In this document: piece after piece, positions 42,205 through 51,675 of the stretch
How positions within the stretch are numbered: the stretch's first letter is position 1
Layout: each line of letters begins with the position of its first letter
Origin: Kribbella sandramycini
GTDB lineage: Bacteria; Actinomycetota; Actinomycetes; Propionibacteriales; Kribbellaceae
Assembly: GCF_013131805.1 (NCBI RefSeq)
Contig: NZ_JABJRC010000003.1
Coordinates: forward strand, 310,001 to 374,000
Length of the DNA stretch: 64,000 nucleotides
Direction of reading: 5' to 3'
Program-made: the position numbers and the translations under genes
Notes under the pieces: model-generated
Database searches by the model: none
What the model saw: only the letters and a program-made list of their open reading frames with translations
Told to the model about the DNA's origin: nothing

Positions 42205-43400
42205 ACGAGGCGTTCCTGGTCGACGGCGTCCGGACCCCGATCGGCCGGTACGGCGGCGCGCTCGCCGCGGTCCGGCCTGACGACCTGGCCGCGCACGCGA
42301 TCTCGGCGCTGCTCGCGCGGCACACGTTCGACCCGCGGCTGATCGACGACGTCGTCCTCGGCTGCGCGAACCAGGCGGGTGAGGACAACCGGGACGTCGC
42401 CCGGATGGCGGTGCTGCTGGCCGGGCTGCCGGTCGAGGTCCCGGGGACGACGATCAACCGGCTCTGCGGCTCAGGTCTGGACGCGCTCGCCTACGCGGCC
42501 CGGTCGATCCTTGCCGGGGACAACGACATCCTGATCACCGGTGGCGTCGAATCGATGTCGCGGGCCCCTTTCGTGATGCCTAAGGCAACTACTGCGTTCT
42601 CCCGGCAGGCCGAGGTGTTCGACACCACGATCGGCTGGCGGTTCGTGAACCCGGTGCTGCAGGCGCAGTACGGGATCGACTCGATGCCGGAGACCGCGGA
42701 GAACGTTGCCGCCGACTACGAGATCTCGCGCGAGGACCAGGATCTGTTCGCGTTGCGCAGTCAGCAGCGGGCCGCCAAGGCGCAGGCGAACGGGCGGTTC
42801 GCCGAGGAAATCGTGCCGATCTCGATCCCGGGTAAGCGCGGGGCGGTCACGGTCGTCGACGTCGACGAGCACCCACGGGAGACCTCGCTGGAGGCGCTCG
42901 CCGGGCTGAAGACGCCGTTCCGGACGCCGGGCACCGTCACCGCCGGCAACGCGTCCGGCGTGAACGACGGCGCCGCCGCGCTGCTGGTGATGAGCGGCGC
43001 GATGGTCGAGCGGCTCGGCCTCACCCCGCTCGCCCGGATCGTCGGGACGGCGACGGCCGGCGTCCCGCCGCGGGTGATGGGCATCGGCCCGGCCCCCGCG
43101 ACCCGGAAACTGCTCGACCGCACCGGCGTCGACCTCCGCGAGATCGGCGTGATCGAGCTGAACGAGGCGTTCGCCGCGCAGTCCCTGGCCGTCCTCCGCG
43201 AGCTCGGTCTCCCGGACGACGCCGAACACGTCAACCCGAACGGCGGTGCCATCGCCCTGGGTCACCCCCTGGGGATGTCCGGCGCCCGCCTCGCTCTCAC
43301 CGCCGCCCTCGAGCTTCGCCACCGCGACGCCGGGCACGCGCTGGCCACCATGTGCATCGGAGTCGGACAGGGCATCGCGACCCTGCTCGCCCGTCCTTAG
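42201..43400 (+). CDS. Acetyl-CoA C-acyltransferase (3-oxoadipyl-CoA thiolase type)
   Basis: This 399-residue thiolase has the nucleophile Cys89 in NRLCGSG, the conserved [23 protein letters not shown] with catalytic His, and the second Cys in CIGVGQG. It begins with the typical [20 protein letters not shown]. Its place between paaI and paaK points to the last step of phenylacetate degradation (PaaJ/PcaF), splitting 3-oxoadipyl-CoA. The stop codon touches the outer stem of hairpin element copy 2. Confidence 0.9.
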   Translation: MNEAFLVDGVRTPIGRYGGALAAVRPDDLAAHAISALLARHTFDPRLIDDVVLGCANQAGEDNRDVARMAVLLAGLPVEVPGTTINRLCGSGLDALAYAARSILAGDNDILITGGVESMSRAPFVMPKATTAFSRQAEVFDTTIGWRFVNPVLQAQYGIDSMPETAENVAADYEISREDQDLFALRSQQRAAKAQANGRFAEEIVPISIPGKRGAVTVVDVDEHPRETSLEALAGLKTPFRTPGTVTAGNASGVNDGAAALLVMSGAMVERLGLTPLARIVGTATAGVPPRVMGIGPAPATRKLLDRTGVDLREIGVIELNEAFAAQSLAVLRELGLPDDAEHVNPNGGAIALGHPLGMSGARLALTAALELRHRDAGHALATMCIGVGQGIATLLARP

Positions 43401-43564
43401 AGGGGGTCTGGGGGGTTCCGCGTCGTAGCGAGGAGGTGCTCGGTGCGGTAGCTTGCCGTGCTGGGGCGGAGGGGTCGATGCGGAGCATCGTCGCCTTTGC
43501 ACCAGTGCGGCGAGGTGCCGTGCCGAGTGCCCCGCAGTAGACGCGGGGCCCCCAGACCCCCTCT
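43399..43564 (+). repeat. Hairpin repeat element, copy 2
   Basis: The core (43416-43548) matches copy 1 with about nine substitutions and a 2-nt insertion. The outer stem is different: AGAGGGGGTCTGGGGG (43399-43414) with CCCCCAGACCCCCTCT (43549-43564), perfect over 16 bp. Compensating changes preserve the inner stems (GTC/GAC versus GCC/GGC, CTGG/CCAG versus CGGG/CCCG). It lies between the thiolase stop and the paaK start. Confidence 0.8.
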
Positions 43565-43577
43565 GTGGAGGTTCCTC

Positions 43578-44876
43578 GTGGTGTTTGGTGATGCTTGTCC
43601 GGAGGAGTTGCGGGACGCCGGGGAGCGGCTGTCCGTCGACGAGTTGCGGGCGCGGCAGTTGGCGTTGCTGCAGTCGACCGTGCGCGCGGCGTACGAGAAC
43701 GTGCCGCACTACCGCGCGGCGCTGGACGGGGTCGGCTTCGCGCCGGGCGACCTGCGTGAGCTGTCGGATCTGAGCCGGTTGCCGTTCACCACGAAACAGG
43801 ATCTGCGGGACAACTATCCGTTCGGCATGTTCGCCGTGCCGCGGACGTCGGTCGCCCGCGTGCACGCGTCGTCGGGGACAACCGGGCAGCCGACTGTCGT
43901 CGGGTACACCCAGCAGGACCTGGACACCTGGGCCGACCTGATGGCGCGCTCGATCCGCGCGGCCGGTGGGCGGGCCGGGGACGTCTGTCACGTCTCCTAC
44001 GGGTACGGGTTGTTCACCGGCGGGCTCGGGGCACATTACGGCGCCGAGCGGCTCGGGTGCACCGTCGTACCGGTGTCGGGCGGGATGACCGAGCGGCAGG
44101 TCGACCTGATCCGGGACTTCGGGGCGCGGATCATCATGGTGACGCCGTCGTACTTCCTCTCGATCGTCGACGAGCTGGAGGCCCGCGGGCTCGATCCGCG
44201 CGACACCGCGCTCCGGATCGGCATCTTCGGCGCCGAGCCGTGGACCGAGCAGATGCGCGCCGAGGTCGAGCAGCGGACCGGCATCCACGCCGTCGACATC
44301 TACGGCCTGTCCGAGGTGATGGGCCCCGGCGTCGCCCAGGAGTGCGTCGAGACCAAGGACGGCCTGCACATCTGGGAGGACCACTTCTACCCGGAGATCA
44401 TCGACCCGGTCACCGGCGAGGTCCTCCCCGACGGCGCCGAAGGCGAGCTCGTCTTCACCACCCTCACCAAACAGGCCTTCCCCGTCCTCCGCTACCGCAC
44501 CCGGGACCTCACCCGCCTGCTCCCCGGCACCGCCCGCCCCGGCCTGCGCCGCATGCAGAAGATCACCGGCCGCACCGACGACATGATGATCATCCGCGGC
44601 GTCAACGTCTTCCCCACCCAGATCGAAGAGCAGATCCTCCTGGTCGAAGGCCTCACCCCGCACTACCAATGCGTCCTCACCCGCCCGCACAACCTCGACG
44701 AACTCACCGTCCGAGTAGAAGCCGCCCCGTCCCACCACCCCGACGCCGCCCGCGAACTCGCCCACCGCATCAAATCCCGTATCGGCATCACCGCCACCGT
44801 AGAACTCCTCCCACCCCACGCCCTCGAACGCTCCCTCGGCAAAGCCAAACGCCTCAAAGACAACCGCCCGAAGTAG
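43578..44876 (+). CDS. paaK: Phenylacetate-CoA ligase
   Basis: The 432-residue protein belongs to the PaaK adenylate-forming family: P-loop-like HASSGTTGQPTVVGYT (about 96-111), TPSYFLSI, YGLSEVMGPGVAQEC and the C-terminal KITGRTDDMMIIRGVNVFPTQIE. It activates phenylacetate to phenylacetyl-CoA using ATP. GTG 43578 is 6 bp after GGAGG (43567-43571); the frame is open upstream through the repeat. The ring-epoxidase genes paaABCDE are not in the window. Confidence 0.92.
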   Translation: MVFGDACPEELRDAGERLSVDELRARQLALLQSTVRAAYENVPHYRAALDGVGFAPGDLRELSDLSRLPFTTKQDLRDNYPFGMFAVPRTSVARVHASSGTTGQPTVVGYTQQDLDTWADLMARSIRAAGGRAGDVCHVSYGYGLFTGGLGAHYGAERLGCTVVPVSGGMTERQVDLIRDFGARIIMVTPSYFLSIVDELEARGLDPRDTALRIGIFGAEPWTEQMRAEVEQRTGIHAVDIYGLSEVMGPGVAQECVETKDGLHIWEDHFYPEIIDPVTGEVLPDGAEGELVFTTLTKQAFPVLRYRTRDLTRLLPGTARPGLRRMQKITGRTDDMMIIRGVNVFPTQIEEQILLVEGLTPHYQCVLTRPHNLDELTVRVEAAPSHHPDAARELAHRIKSRIGITATVELLPPHALERSLGKAKRLKDNRPK

Positions 44877-44941
44877 ATAAGTGTTTGCGGGGGAGGTTGG
44901 GGGTGTGGAACGGTGGGGGTGAGCGGAAGGAGGTGAGCACG

Positions 44942-44989
44942 GTGTTGGGTGGAAATGTCGTGCTGCCTGTCCGCCGTGTCCGCGGTTGA
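44942..44989 (+). CDS. Possible 15-residue micro-ORF
   Basis: GTG 44942 follows a perfect AAGGAGG (44927-44933) at 8 bp and encodes VLGGNVVLPVRRVRG before TGA, 31 bp ahead of the DinB gene. It may be a leader peptide. Nothing else supports it. Confidence 0.25.
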   Translation: MLGGNVVLPVRRVRG

Positions 44990-45020
44990 GGCGGGTGGCT
45001 CCTAGTAGTGGAGCTGAGAG

Positions 45021-45548
45021 ATGAGTGAAGTTTCACGTCCGCCGCTGACCGCGCCGGAGCGCGAGCAGCTGGTCGGGTGGCTGGATCACCAGCGGTCGTT
45101 CGTGCGGATGAAGTGTGCGGGATTGTCCGAGGCGGACGCGCACCGAAAGGTAGTGCCGACGTCGCCGTTGATGACGCCGGCCGGGATCGTGGCCCACCTG
45201 CGGTGGAACGAGTACAGCTGGTTCCAGCTGAATGTGCTCGGGGTGCCCGACACCGGGCAGACGCCGTGGACCGAAGGCGGGCATCCGGACGCCGAGATGC
45301 TCGTGGACGACGTCCCGATCGGGCAGTTGCTCGACGAGTACGACGCCGAGTGCGCGCGCTCGAACGCGGCGATCGCCGACCTGTCGCTGGACACCCTCGA
45401 GCGCGGCACCTACGCGATTCGCGGCGAGGCCGCGTCGCTGCGGTACGTGCTCTGTCACCTGATCGAGGAGACCGCGCGGCACGTCGGTCACCTCGACATC
45501 ATCCGCGAACTCATCGACGGCCGGACGGGGTACACGCGGCTGGAGTGA
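45021..45548 (+). CDS. DinB/DUF664-family protein
   Basis: The 175-residue protein has the DinB four-helix-bundle signature: GWLDHQRSFV near the start, GIVAHLRWNEYSWF with a metal-type His, and the later VLCHLIEETARHVGHLDIIREL with paired histidines. Members often bind a metal and act as thiol-dependent transferases or stress proteins; function here is unknown. It follows paaK and is followed by a TetR gene. Confidence 0.8.
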   Translation: MSEVSRPPLTAPEREQLVGWLDHQRSFVRMKCAGLSEADAHRKVVPTSPLMTPAGIVAHLRWNEYSWFQLNVLGVPDTGQTPWTEGGHPDAEMLVDDVPIGQLLDEYDAECARSNAAIADLSLDTLERGTYAIRGEAASLRYVLCHLIEETARHVGHLDIIRELIDGRTGYTRLE

Positions 45549-45598
45549 TCGTGGATAAGATGTCCGGGATCTGACACGGGGTAGCGACAAGAGGTGTG

Positions 45599-46225
45599 AT
45601 GAGGGAACCCTCCGTACGCCGTTATTCCGGGCGGTCGGTCGAGGAGTGGAAGGCTGCGCGCCGCGAGCGGCTGCTGGCTGCCGCGCTGGAGCTGTTCGGG
45701 ACCGAAGGGTACCCGGCGACATCGGTGGAACGCCTGTGCACACAGGCGAAAGTGTCGACTCGGCACTTCTACCACGAGTTCCAGAACAAGGAAGCCGTGC
45801 TGCTCGCGGTGCACGCCGAGGTGATCGAGTTGACCGTGCGAAACACGGGTGACGCGATCCGGGACAGTGTCGGCGAGCCCGTCCGCGAACGGGTGACGGC
45901 GGCTGTCGACAGCTACCTGCGCTCGATCATGGCCGACCTGCGCCGGGCCCGGATCTCGTTCGTCGAAGTGGTCGGCACGAGCCCGGCCGTCGAGGAGCAG
46001 CGGATCGCTTTCCGCGATCTGCTGATCGGGTTCGTCCGCGACCTCGGCGACACCGCGGCCGCGCGGGGCGAGATCGCCGCGCGCGACTTCCGGTTCGTCG
46101 GCCTGAGCTTCTTCGGCGCGGTCAACGCGGTCGTCCACGACTGGATGCTGACCGAGCCGCGCCCACCGGAGCAAAAAGTGCAGAAATCCCTGCGGGAGCT
46201 GGCGGTTCAGCTCATCACGAGCTGA
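45599..46225 (+). CDS. TetR-family transcriptional regulator
   Basis: The 208-residue protein has a TetR N-terminal HTH (about 22-68: LLAAALELFGTEGYPATSVERLC...STRHFYHEFQNKEAVLLAV) and a variable ligand-binding C-terminal domain. ATG 45599 is favoured over GTG 45596 because AGAGG then sits at a usable distance. It lies downstream of paaK and DinB, so it might control the paa genes, but no common operator proves this. The 3' end overlaps the BTAD regulator by 11 bp. Confidence 0.85.
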   Translation: MREPSVRRYSGRSVEEWKAARRERLLAAALELFGTEGYPATSVERLCTQAKVSTRHFYHEFQNKEAVLLAVHAEVIELTVRNTGDAIRDSVGEPVRERVTAAVDSYLRSIMADLRRARISFVEVVGTSPAVEEQRIAFRDLLIGFVRDLGDTAAARGEIAARDFRFVGLSFFGAVNAVVHDWMLTEPRPPEQKVQKSLRELAVQLITS

Positions 46226-49200
46226 ACCGCTTGCCCAGTTCGGCGAGGGCGTCGTCGCGGCCGAGAGTCGCGCCGGCGCCGTACGCCGTCTCGAACGCCT
46301 CCGCGCCCAGCGCCGCCCGCAGCTGCTCGGTGACGGCGCGGACGTCGGCGTCCGGAACGGTCCGCATACCGCGTAACGCGGCCGCCAGACCGAGGGTCCG
46401 CGCGGCCCGCTCCGGGTCGCCCGCGACCAGCTCGACCTCGGCGATCGTCTCGACCACCAGCGAGGTGACCGGCATGTCCGAGCTCGTCAGCACGACCTCC
46501 ACCGCACGCCGGCTCGCGATCAGCGCGGCCGCCAGATCCCCTTGCCGGACGGCGATCCGCGCGACCTGAGCATGCATCATCGCCGCCGCCTGCGGCGCGA
46601 TCCCCGGGCCGTTCGGGCCGAGCAACGCCTCGGACCGCGCGACCAGCTCCTTCGCCTCGTCGAGCAGGCCGGCGCGCACCTCGATCCGGGACAGCCCGAA
46701 CAGCGCCATCGCCTCACCTTCGCGGGAGCCGTTCTCCTGGGCCATCCGCAACGCGAGCTGCTGGTCGGCACGAGCGCCGTCCAGATCGCCCAGCTCCGTC
46801 CGGCTGATCGCCGCGGCGCCGAGCACCCGCCCGACCCCTTCGCTGCTGCCGAGCTCCTCGGACAGGCCCATCGACTCCTGCAGCGAGGCCAGCGCGGCGA
46901 CGTGATCACCGGCGACCGCCTGATAGCTGGCCAGCCCCTGCAGCGCGAGCGACAACCCCCACCGATCGCCGAGGCCGCGGAACCCGGCGATGGCGACCTC
47001 CAGGTCGGCTGCCATCTGCTCCGCGTTGCCCTCGTTGTCGTGGTACATCCCGAGCAGCAGCGCGGCCAGGTGCCGCGTCCACGGATCCGGCAGCTCGCGC
47101 GCGAGCTCCAGCTCTCTGAACGACGTCGCCGTGTCCCGCCGTAGCGCCGCCCACATCGCGTTCGTGAACCGGCCGACGGCGGTGTTCAGCACCTGGTCGT
47201 GTTGCCGCGCCAGCCGGCGGACCTCCGCCAGACAGCGCATCGCCTTCGGTACCGTCGCCGCCTGGTCGTCCTCGAGCGACATGGTGCCGAAGGCAAGCAT
47301 CATCAGAGTGATCGCGCGCTCGACCGGCACACTTGGCCCGGGGACGGCGAGCGCCGCGCGCATCCAGCCGACCGCCTCCGTCGGCCGACCGCTCATGTTC
47401 CAGAACTCGGCGAGCACCGACACCATCTGCACCGCGACGCGCGCCGAGCCGGTGTCGACCGCACTGCGCAGCGCGTCGGTGAGGTTGTCGTGATCGGCCT
47501 TGAGCCGTGCGATCCATTCGACCTGCGCGCCCGTCCGCAACCGCGGCGACGCCTGGCGCAACAACCGGCTGAAGTAGTCGGTGTGCTGCTGCCGGAACCG
47601 CTCGCGCTCCCCCGCGGCCTCAAGTTGCTCGACGCCGTACGCACGGACCGTCTCCAGCATCCGGTAGCGGACCGAGCGCTCCCCGGCGACCGCCTCGACA
47701 AGCGATTTGTCGACAAGAGACGCAAGTACGCCGAGGACGGCGTCCGCCGGCAGCTCGTCGTCACTGCAGACCTGCTCGGCCGCCTCCAGCGTCGCGCCGC
47801 CGGAGAACAGCGCGAGCCGCCGCGCGACCGCCTGCTCATCGGCGTCGAGCAGATCCCAGCTCCACTCGACGACGGCGCGCAGCGTCTGATGCCGTGGCAA
47901 CGCCGTCCGCGATCCGCTGGTCAGCAGGCGAAAGCGGTCCGTCAGGCGGTCCACGATCTGCAGCGGCGTGAGCGCACGCAGCCGGGCCGCGGCCAGCTCG
48001 ATCGCCAACGGCATGCCGTCGAGCCGCCGGCAGATCTCGGCGACAGCCGAGCGGTTCGCGGCGGTCAGCGCGAAGTCCGGGCGGACGGCGCGCGCCCGGT
48101 CGACGAACAGCTGCAGCGCCGGGTACTCGTCGCTCGCCGCATCCTCCGGCGGCAGGCCCAGCGACCCGACCGGGTGCAGGTACTCGCCCGGGATGCTCAA
48201 CGGCTCCCGACTCGTCGTCAAGATCCGCAACCGCGGGCAGGCCGCGAGCAGCGAATCGACCAGCCCGGCAACCTCCTGAACCAGATGCTCACAGTTGTCG
48301 AGCACCAGCAGGATCCGCCGATCCGCAATCACCTCGACCAGCCGAGCAGTCGCGGCCCGGCTCGCCCGCACCTGCTTCGGCAGCACGACGGACGGCGGCG
48401 TCGCGTCGACGAACTCGGATGCCCCGAGCGCCGACAGTACGGCAGGAGCGACGTCGGCCGCGTCACCGAGCGGCGCGAGCTCGACCAGCCAGATGCCGTC
48501 GCCGCTTTGCTCGACGAGCGTCCGGCCAGTCTCCGTCGCGAGGCGCGTCTTGCCGGCGCCACCCGGCCCGACCATCGTGACGAGCCGCGTCCCGTTGCTG
48601 AGCAGCCGGCTCAACTCGGCCACGTCGTCCCGGCGGCCGACGAAGCTGGTCAGCGGCGCGCGCAGGTTGCTGCGCGGCTCGGGCCGCTGCGCGGCGGGCG
48701 CGGCCGGGGCCGGGTCGACCGCCGCGCCGCGCAGCACGGCGAGGTGCACCTCGCGCAGGCGCGCCCCCGGATCCGCGCCGAGCTCGTCGGCGAGCGTCGT
48801 CCGCACCCGCTCGTACGCCGCCAGCGCCTCGGCCTGGCGACCATCGGCGTACAGGGCCCGGATCAGCAGCTCGTGCAGCCGCTCGCGCAGCGGGTGCGCG
48901 AGCGCCAACTGGTCGAGATCGGTGCTGAGCTCACGCGACCGGCCGCAGCTGATCGCGGCCTCGGCGAGATCCTCGACGGCACCGAGCCGAAGCTCGGCGA
49001 GCCGGTCCGCCTCGACGGCCGCGAAGGGCAGGTCACGCAGGTCGACGAGCGCCTCGCCGCGCCAGAGCCGATCGGCCTGGGTGAGCAGCGTGTGCGCCTG
49101 CTCCGGATCACTCGCCAGCACCGCGCGGCCGCGGCGGACCAGATCCTCGAACTGCAGGACGTCGACGCAGTCCGGCGCGATCGTCAGCGTGTAACCAGCC

Positions 49201-49454
49201 GGACCGGACTGCACCGAGACACTCGACTCCGTCGCCGGCAGACTCGACCGCAGCCGCGAGACCAGCGACTGCAACGCGTTCGCGCTCGGCGCCTCGCTCC
49301 CCCACAACCCGTCGACCAGGGCCTCGACGCTCACCGGCCGCCCGGCGCTGAGCGCCAGCCGGGTCAGCAACCCGCGCAGGCGCGCGCCGCGGATGTCGAG
49401 CGGAGACCCGTCGGCCGCCCACATCGCGAGAGGTCCGAGCACCGCTATGCGCAC
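46215..49454 (-). CDS. AfsR/BTAD-type (SARP) regulator with NB-ARC and TPR domains
   Basis: The 1079-residue protein shows the full AfsR-like order: winged-helix DNA-binding domain (about 1-90, MRIAVLGPLAM), BTAD (about 95-240), NB-ARC with Walker A GPGGAGKT (near 292), RILLVLDNCEHLV as Walker B, and a long TPR-like helical tail (about 650-1079). Such proteins activate secondary-metabolite or stress genes in response to nucleotide or phosphorylation signals. GTG 49454 is chosen over ATG 49469 because GAGG is 7 bp upstream and homologues begin (M)RIAVLGP. No biosynthetic cluster is in the window. Confidence 0.92.
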   Translation of the reverse strand: MRIAVLGPLAMWAADGSPLDIRGARLRGLLTRLALSAGRPVSVEALVDGLWGSEAPSANALQSLVSRLRSSLPATESSVSVQSGPAGYTLTIAPDCVDVLQFEDLVRRGRAVLASDPEQAHTLLTQADRLWRGEALVDLRDLPFAAVEADRLAELRLGAVEDLAEAAISCGRSRELSTDLDQLALAHPLRERLHELLIRALYADGRQAEALAAYERVRTTLADELGADPGARLREVHLAVLRGAAVDPAPAAPAAQRPEPRSNLRAPLTSFVGRRDDVAELSRLLSNGTRLVTMVGPGGAGKTRLATETGRTLVEQSGDGIWLVELAPLGDAADVAPAVLSALGASEFVDATPPSVVLPKQVRASRAATARLVEVIADRRILLVLDNCEHLVQEVAGLVDSLLAACPRLRILTTSREPLSIPGEYLHPVGSLGLPPEDAASDEYPALQLFVDRARAVRPDFALTAANRSAVAEICRRLDGMPLAIELAAARLRALTPLQIVDRLTDRFRLLTSGSRTALPRHQTLRAVVEWSWDLLDADEQAVARRLALFSGGATLEAAEQVCSDDELPADAVLGVLASLVDKSLVEAVAGERSVRYRMLETVRAYGVEQLEAAGERERFRQQHTDYFSRLLRQASPRLRTGAQVEWIARLKADHDNLTDALRSAVDTGSARVAVQMVSVLAEFWNMSGRPTEAVGWMRAALAVPGPSVPVERAITLMMLAFGTMSLEDDQAATVPKAMRCLAEVRRLARQHDQVLNTAVGRFTNAMWAALRRDTATSFRELELARELPDPWTRHLAALLLGMYHDNEGNAEQMAADLEVAIAGFRGLGDRWGLSLALQGLASYQAVAGDHVAALASLQESMGLSEELGSSEGVGRVLGAAAISRTELGDLDGARADQQLALRMAQENGSREGEAMALFGLSRIEVRAGLLDEAKELVARSEALLGPNGPGIAPQAAAMMHAQVARIAVRQGDLAAALIASRRAVEVVLTSSDMPVTSLVVETIAEVELVAGDPERAARTLGLAAALRGMRTVPDADVRAVTEQLRAALGAEAFETAYGAGATLGRDDALAELGKRFSS

Positions 49455-49527
49455 ACCCCAGCCTCGCATACGCCGGTGCCTGAAGGCCTCTGCCTTTTGT
49501 CATCCGCTTCACCTATTGTCGGACGAC

Positions 49528-50871
49528 GTGACCGATATCGATGCGCAGACGCAGACCGCCCTGACCCGACTCGTCGCCGAACGGCAGGCCAAGGGCCGGG
49601 TGCCCGGCGTGGTGGGCGCCGTGGCCCGGGCCGGGAAACTGGCCTGGTCGTCGGGCGCGGGCGTGGCCGATCTGGAGACCCCGGGAGCGCCGCCGACCGC
49701 CGATTCGCAGTTCCTGATCGCCTCGCAGAGCAAGACGCTGACGGCCGTCGCGATCATGGCGCTGCGCGACGAGGGCAAGCTCAGCCTGGACGACACCGTC
49801 GAGAAGTTCGTCCCGGAGAGCAAGCACGCCGGGGTGACCGTGCGCCAGATGCTCAGCCACGCGAGCGGGATGCAGCGCGAGCCGGTCGGCGACGTGTGGG
49901 ATCTGATGAAGTTCCCGGACCGCGCCGAGCTGGTCGCCGGCTGGAACGAGGCCGAGCGGGTCGGCAAACCGCATCACCGCTTCCACTACTCGAACCTGGT
50001 CTTCTCGTTGCTCGGCGAGATCGTCGCCCGGCTCGACGACAAGTCCTGGTACGACGCGATCAAGGCCCGCATCCTCGACCCGCTGGAGATGCGCCGGACC
50101 ACGGTCGGCATGGACGGCGGTCCGGCCGCGACCGGGTACTACGTGCCGCCGTTCTCCGACGTCCCGGTCCGCGAGCCGCTGCTCGACATCAAGGCGATGG
50201 ACGCCTGCGGCGGCCTGGCCAGCACCGCCGAGGACCTGGCCAAGTGGGCCATGTTCGTGGCGAACCCGATCGACGAGATCCTCGCGAAGGACACCCTGGA
50301 GGAGATGTGCCAGGTGCAGATCATGGCCGACACCGCGCGCTGGCAGCTCGCGTTCGGCCTCGGTTTCATGCTGTTCCGCCGCGGTGACCGGGTCTTCGTC
50401 GGCCACGACGGCGGGATGCCCGGCCACATCACCTCGACGTTCGTGCACCGCGAGTCCGGGACGGCGGGGATCGCGCTGCAGAGCTCCACGTCGGCCCCCG
50501 CGCCGGCGCTGCTCGCGACCGACCTGTTGATCGCCGCCCTGGAGAACGACCCGCTGCCGATCGAGCCGTGGACGCCCGGCACGTCGGTGCCCGCGGAGCT
50601 CACCGGCGTCCTCGGGACCTGGTTCTCCGAAGGGTCGCCGTTCGTCTTCTCGGTCCAGGGCGGGAAGCTGCAGGCCAAGTCACCGGCGGCCGCCGAGCAC
50701 CAGGCGCCCGCCGTCTTCGAGCAGATCTCGACCGATACCTATCGCGGCGTCTCCGGCCGCGAGGTCGGCGAGCTGCTGACGATCACCCGCGACGCCGCCG
50801 GCGTCCCGGTGAAGTTGCACTGGGCAACATACCTGTGCACCCGGGAGCCGTTGGCGTTCGCGGAGATCTGA
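49528..50871 (+). CDS. Beta-lactamase-family serine hydrolase
   Basis: The 447-residue protein contains the class-C/PBP4* set: Ser66-x-x-Lys69 (SQSK), Tyr154-Ser-Asn (YSN) and HDGG with His293. There is no signal peptide, so a cytoplasmic esterase or peptidase is likelier than antibiotic hydrolysis. The C-terminal part has a lipocalin-like domain. GTG 49528 lies eight bases after TATTGT (49514-49519), suggesting a leaderless message. It faces away from the BTAD regulator gene. Confidence 0.85.
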   Translation: MTDIDAQTQTALTRLVAERQAKGRVPGVVGAVARAGKLAWSSGAGVADLETPGAPPTADSQFLIASQSKTLTAVAIMALRDEGKLSLDDTVEKFVPESKHAGVTVRQMLSHASGMQREPVGDVWDLMKFPDRAELVAGWNEAERVGKPHHRFHYSNLVFSLLGEIVARLDDKSWYDAIKARILDPLEMRRTTVGMDGGPAATGYYVPPFSDVPVREPLLDIKAMDACGGLASTAEDLAKWAMFVANPIDEILAKDTLEEMCQVQIMADTARWQLAFGLGFMLFRRGDRVFVGHDGGMPGHITSTFVHRESGTAGIALQSSTSAPAPALLATDLLIAALENDPLPIEPWTPGTSVPAELTGVLGTWFSEGSPFVFSVQGGKLQAKSPAAAEHQAPAVFEQISTDTYRGVSGREVGELLTITRDAAGVPVKLHWATYLCTREPLAFAEI

Positions 50872-50874
50872 TTC

Positions 50875-51675
50875 TCAGGTGCGGCGGCGGTAGGCGCGGA
50901 TGGCGAGCGGCGCGAAGATCGCGACCAGACCGACCATCCAGGCCAGCGTGATCAGCAGCGGCTTCTGCAGCGCCCCGCCGCCCATCAAGGCTCGTTCGGT
51001 GTCGACCAGGTAGGTGATCGGGCTGATCTTGACGAACGCCTGCAGGAAACCGGGCAGGGTGTCGGCCGGGACGAAGATGTTGCTGCCGAAGGTCAGCGGG
51101 AACATCACCAGGAACGCAATGCCCTGGACGCCCTGCGCGGTCTTCAGCTTCAACCCGAGCCAGACCCAGATCCAGCACATCGACAGCGCGAACAGCAGCA
51201 CGATCAGCATCCCCAGCAAACCGTTGCCGATACCGTTCTGGAACCGGAAACCGAGCACGAACCCGCTCGCCATCAGCACGATGATCGACAGCGAGTACCG
51301 GACGGCATCGCCGAGCACGGCCCCGATCAGCGGCGAGATCCGGGCGATCGGCAGACTGCGGAACCGGTCGAAGACGCCCTTGGCGAAATCGTCGTTCAGC
51401 CCGACGCCGGTGCCCATCGTCGCGAACACGACGGTCTGCACGAGCAGTCCGGGCAGCAGCACCGGCAGATAGCCGCGCCAACCGGCGCCCTGCGAGATCG
51501 CGCCGCCGAAGACGAACAGGAACAGCGCCAGAAAGATGATCGGCTGGAACGTGACGTCGGCCAGCGCTTCCGGGTTCTGCCGGATCCGGACGATGTTGCG
51601 CCAGGCAAGTGTCAGGCTCTGCTGAACCCACGCGAACGGCCGCGTCTTCGGCCTTTCGATGACGGCCGTGCTCAT
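50875..51675 (-). CDS. ABC-2 type exporter permease (DrrB-like)
   Basis: The 266-residue membrane protein has six hydrophobic segments and the ABC2-membrane signature (GIAFLVMFPLTFGSNIFVP and FLQAFVKISPITYLVD near the end), as in daunorubicin exporter subunit DrrB. The start overlaps the ATPase gene by ATGA, so they are co-translated. It likely exports a lipid or drug; substrate unknown. Confidence 0.88.
   Translation of the reverse strand: MSTAVIERPKTRPFAWVQQSLTLAWRNIVRIRQNPEALADVTFQPIIFLALFLFVFGGAISQGAGWRGYLPVLLPGLLVQTVVFATMGTGVGLNDDFAKGVFDRFRSLPIARISPLIGAVLGDAVRYSLSIIVLMASGFVLGFRFQNGIGNGLLGMLIVLLFALSMCWIWVWLGLKLKTAQGVQGIAFLVMFPLTFGSNIFVPADTLPGFLQAFVKISPITYLVDTERALMGGGALQKPLLITLAWMVGLVAIFAPLAIRAYRRRT

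Noticed and set aside
47199..50387. 1062-codon plus-strand frame across the BTAD regulator and hydrolase
   Set aside because: Opposite to or out of frame with two clearly recognised genes; composition is Arg/Gln-rich nonsense.
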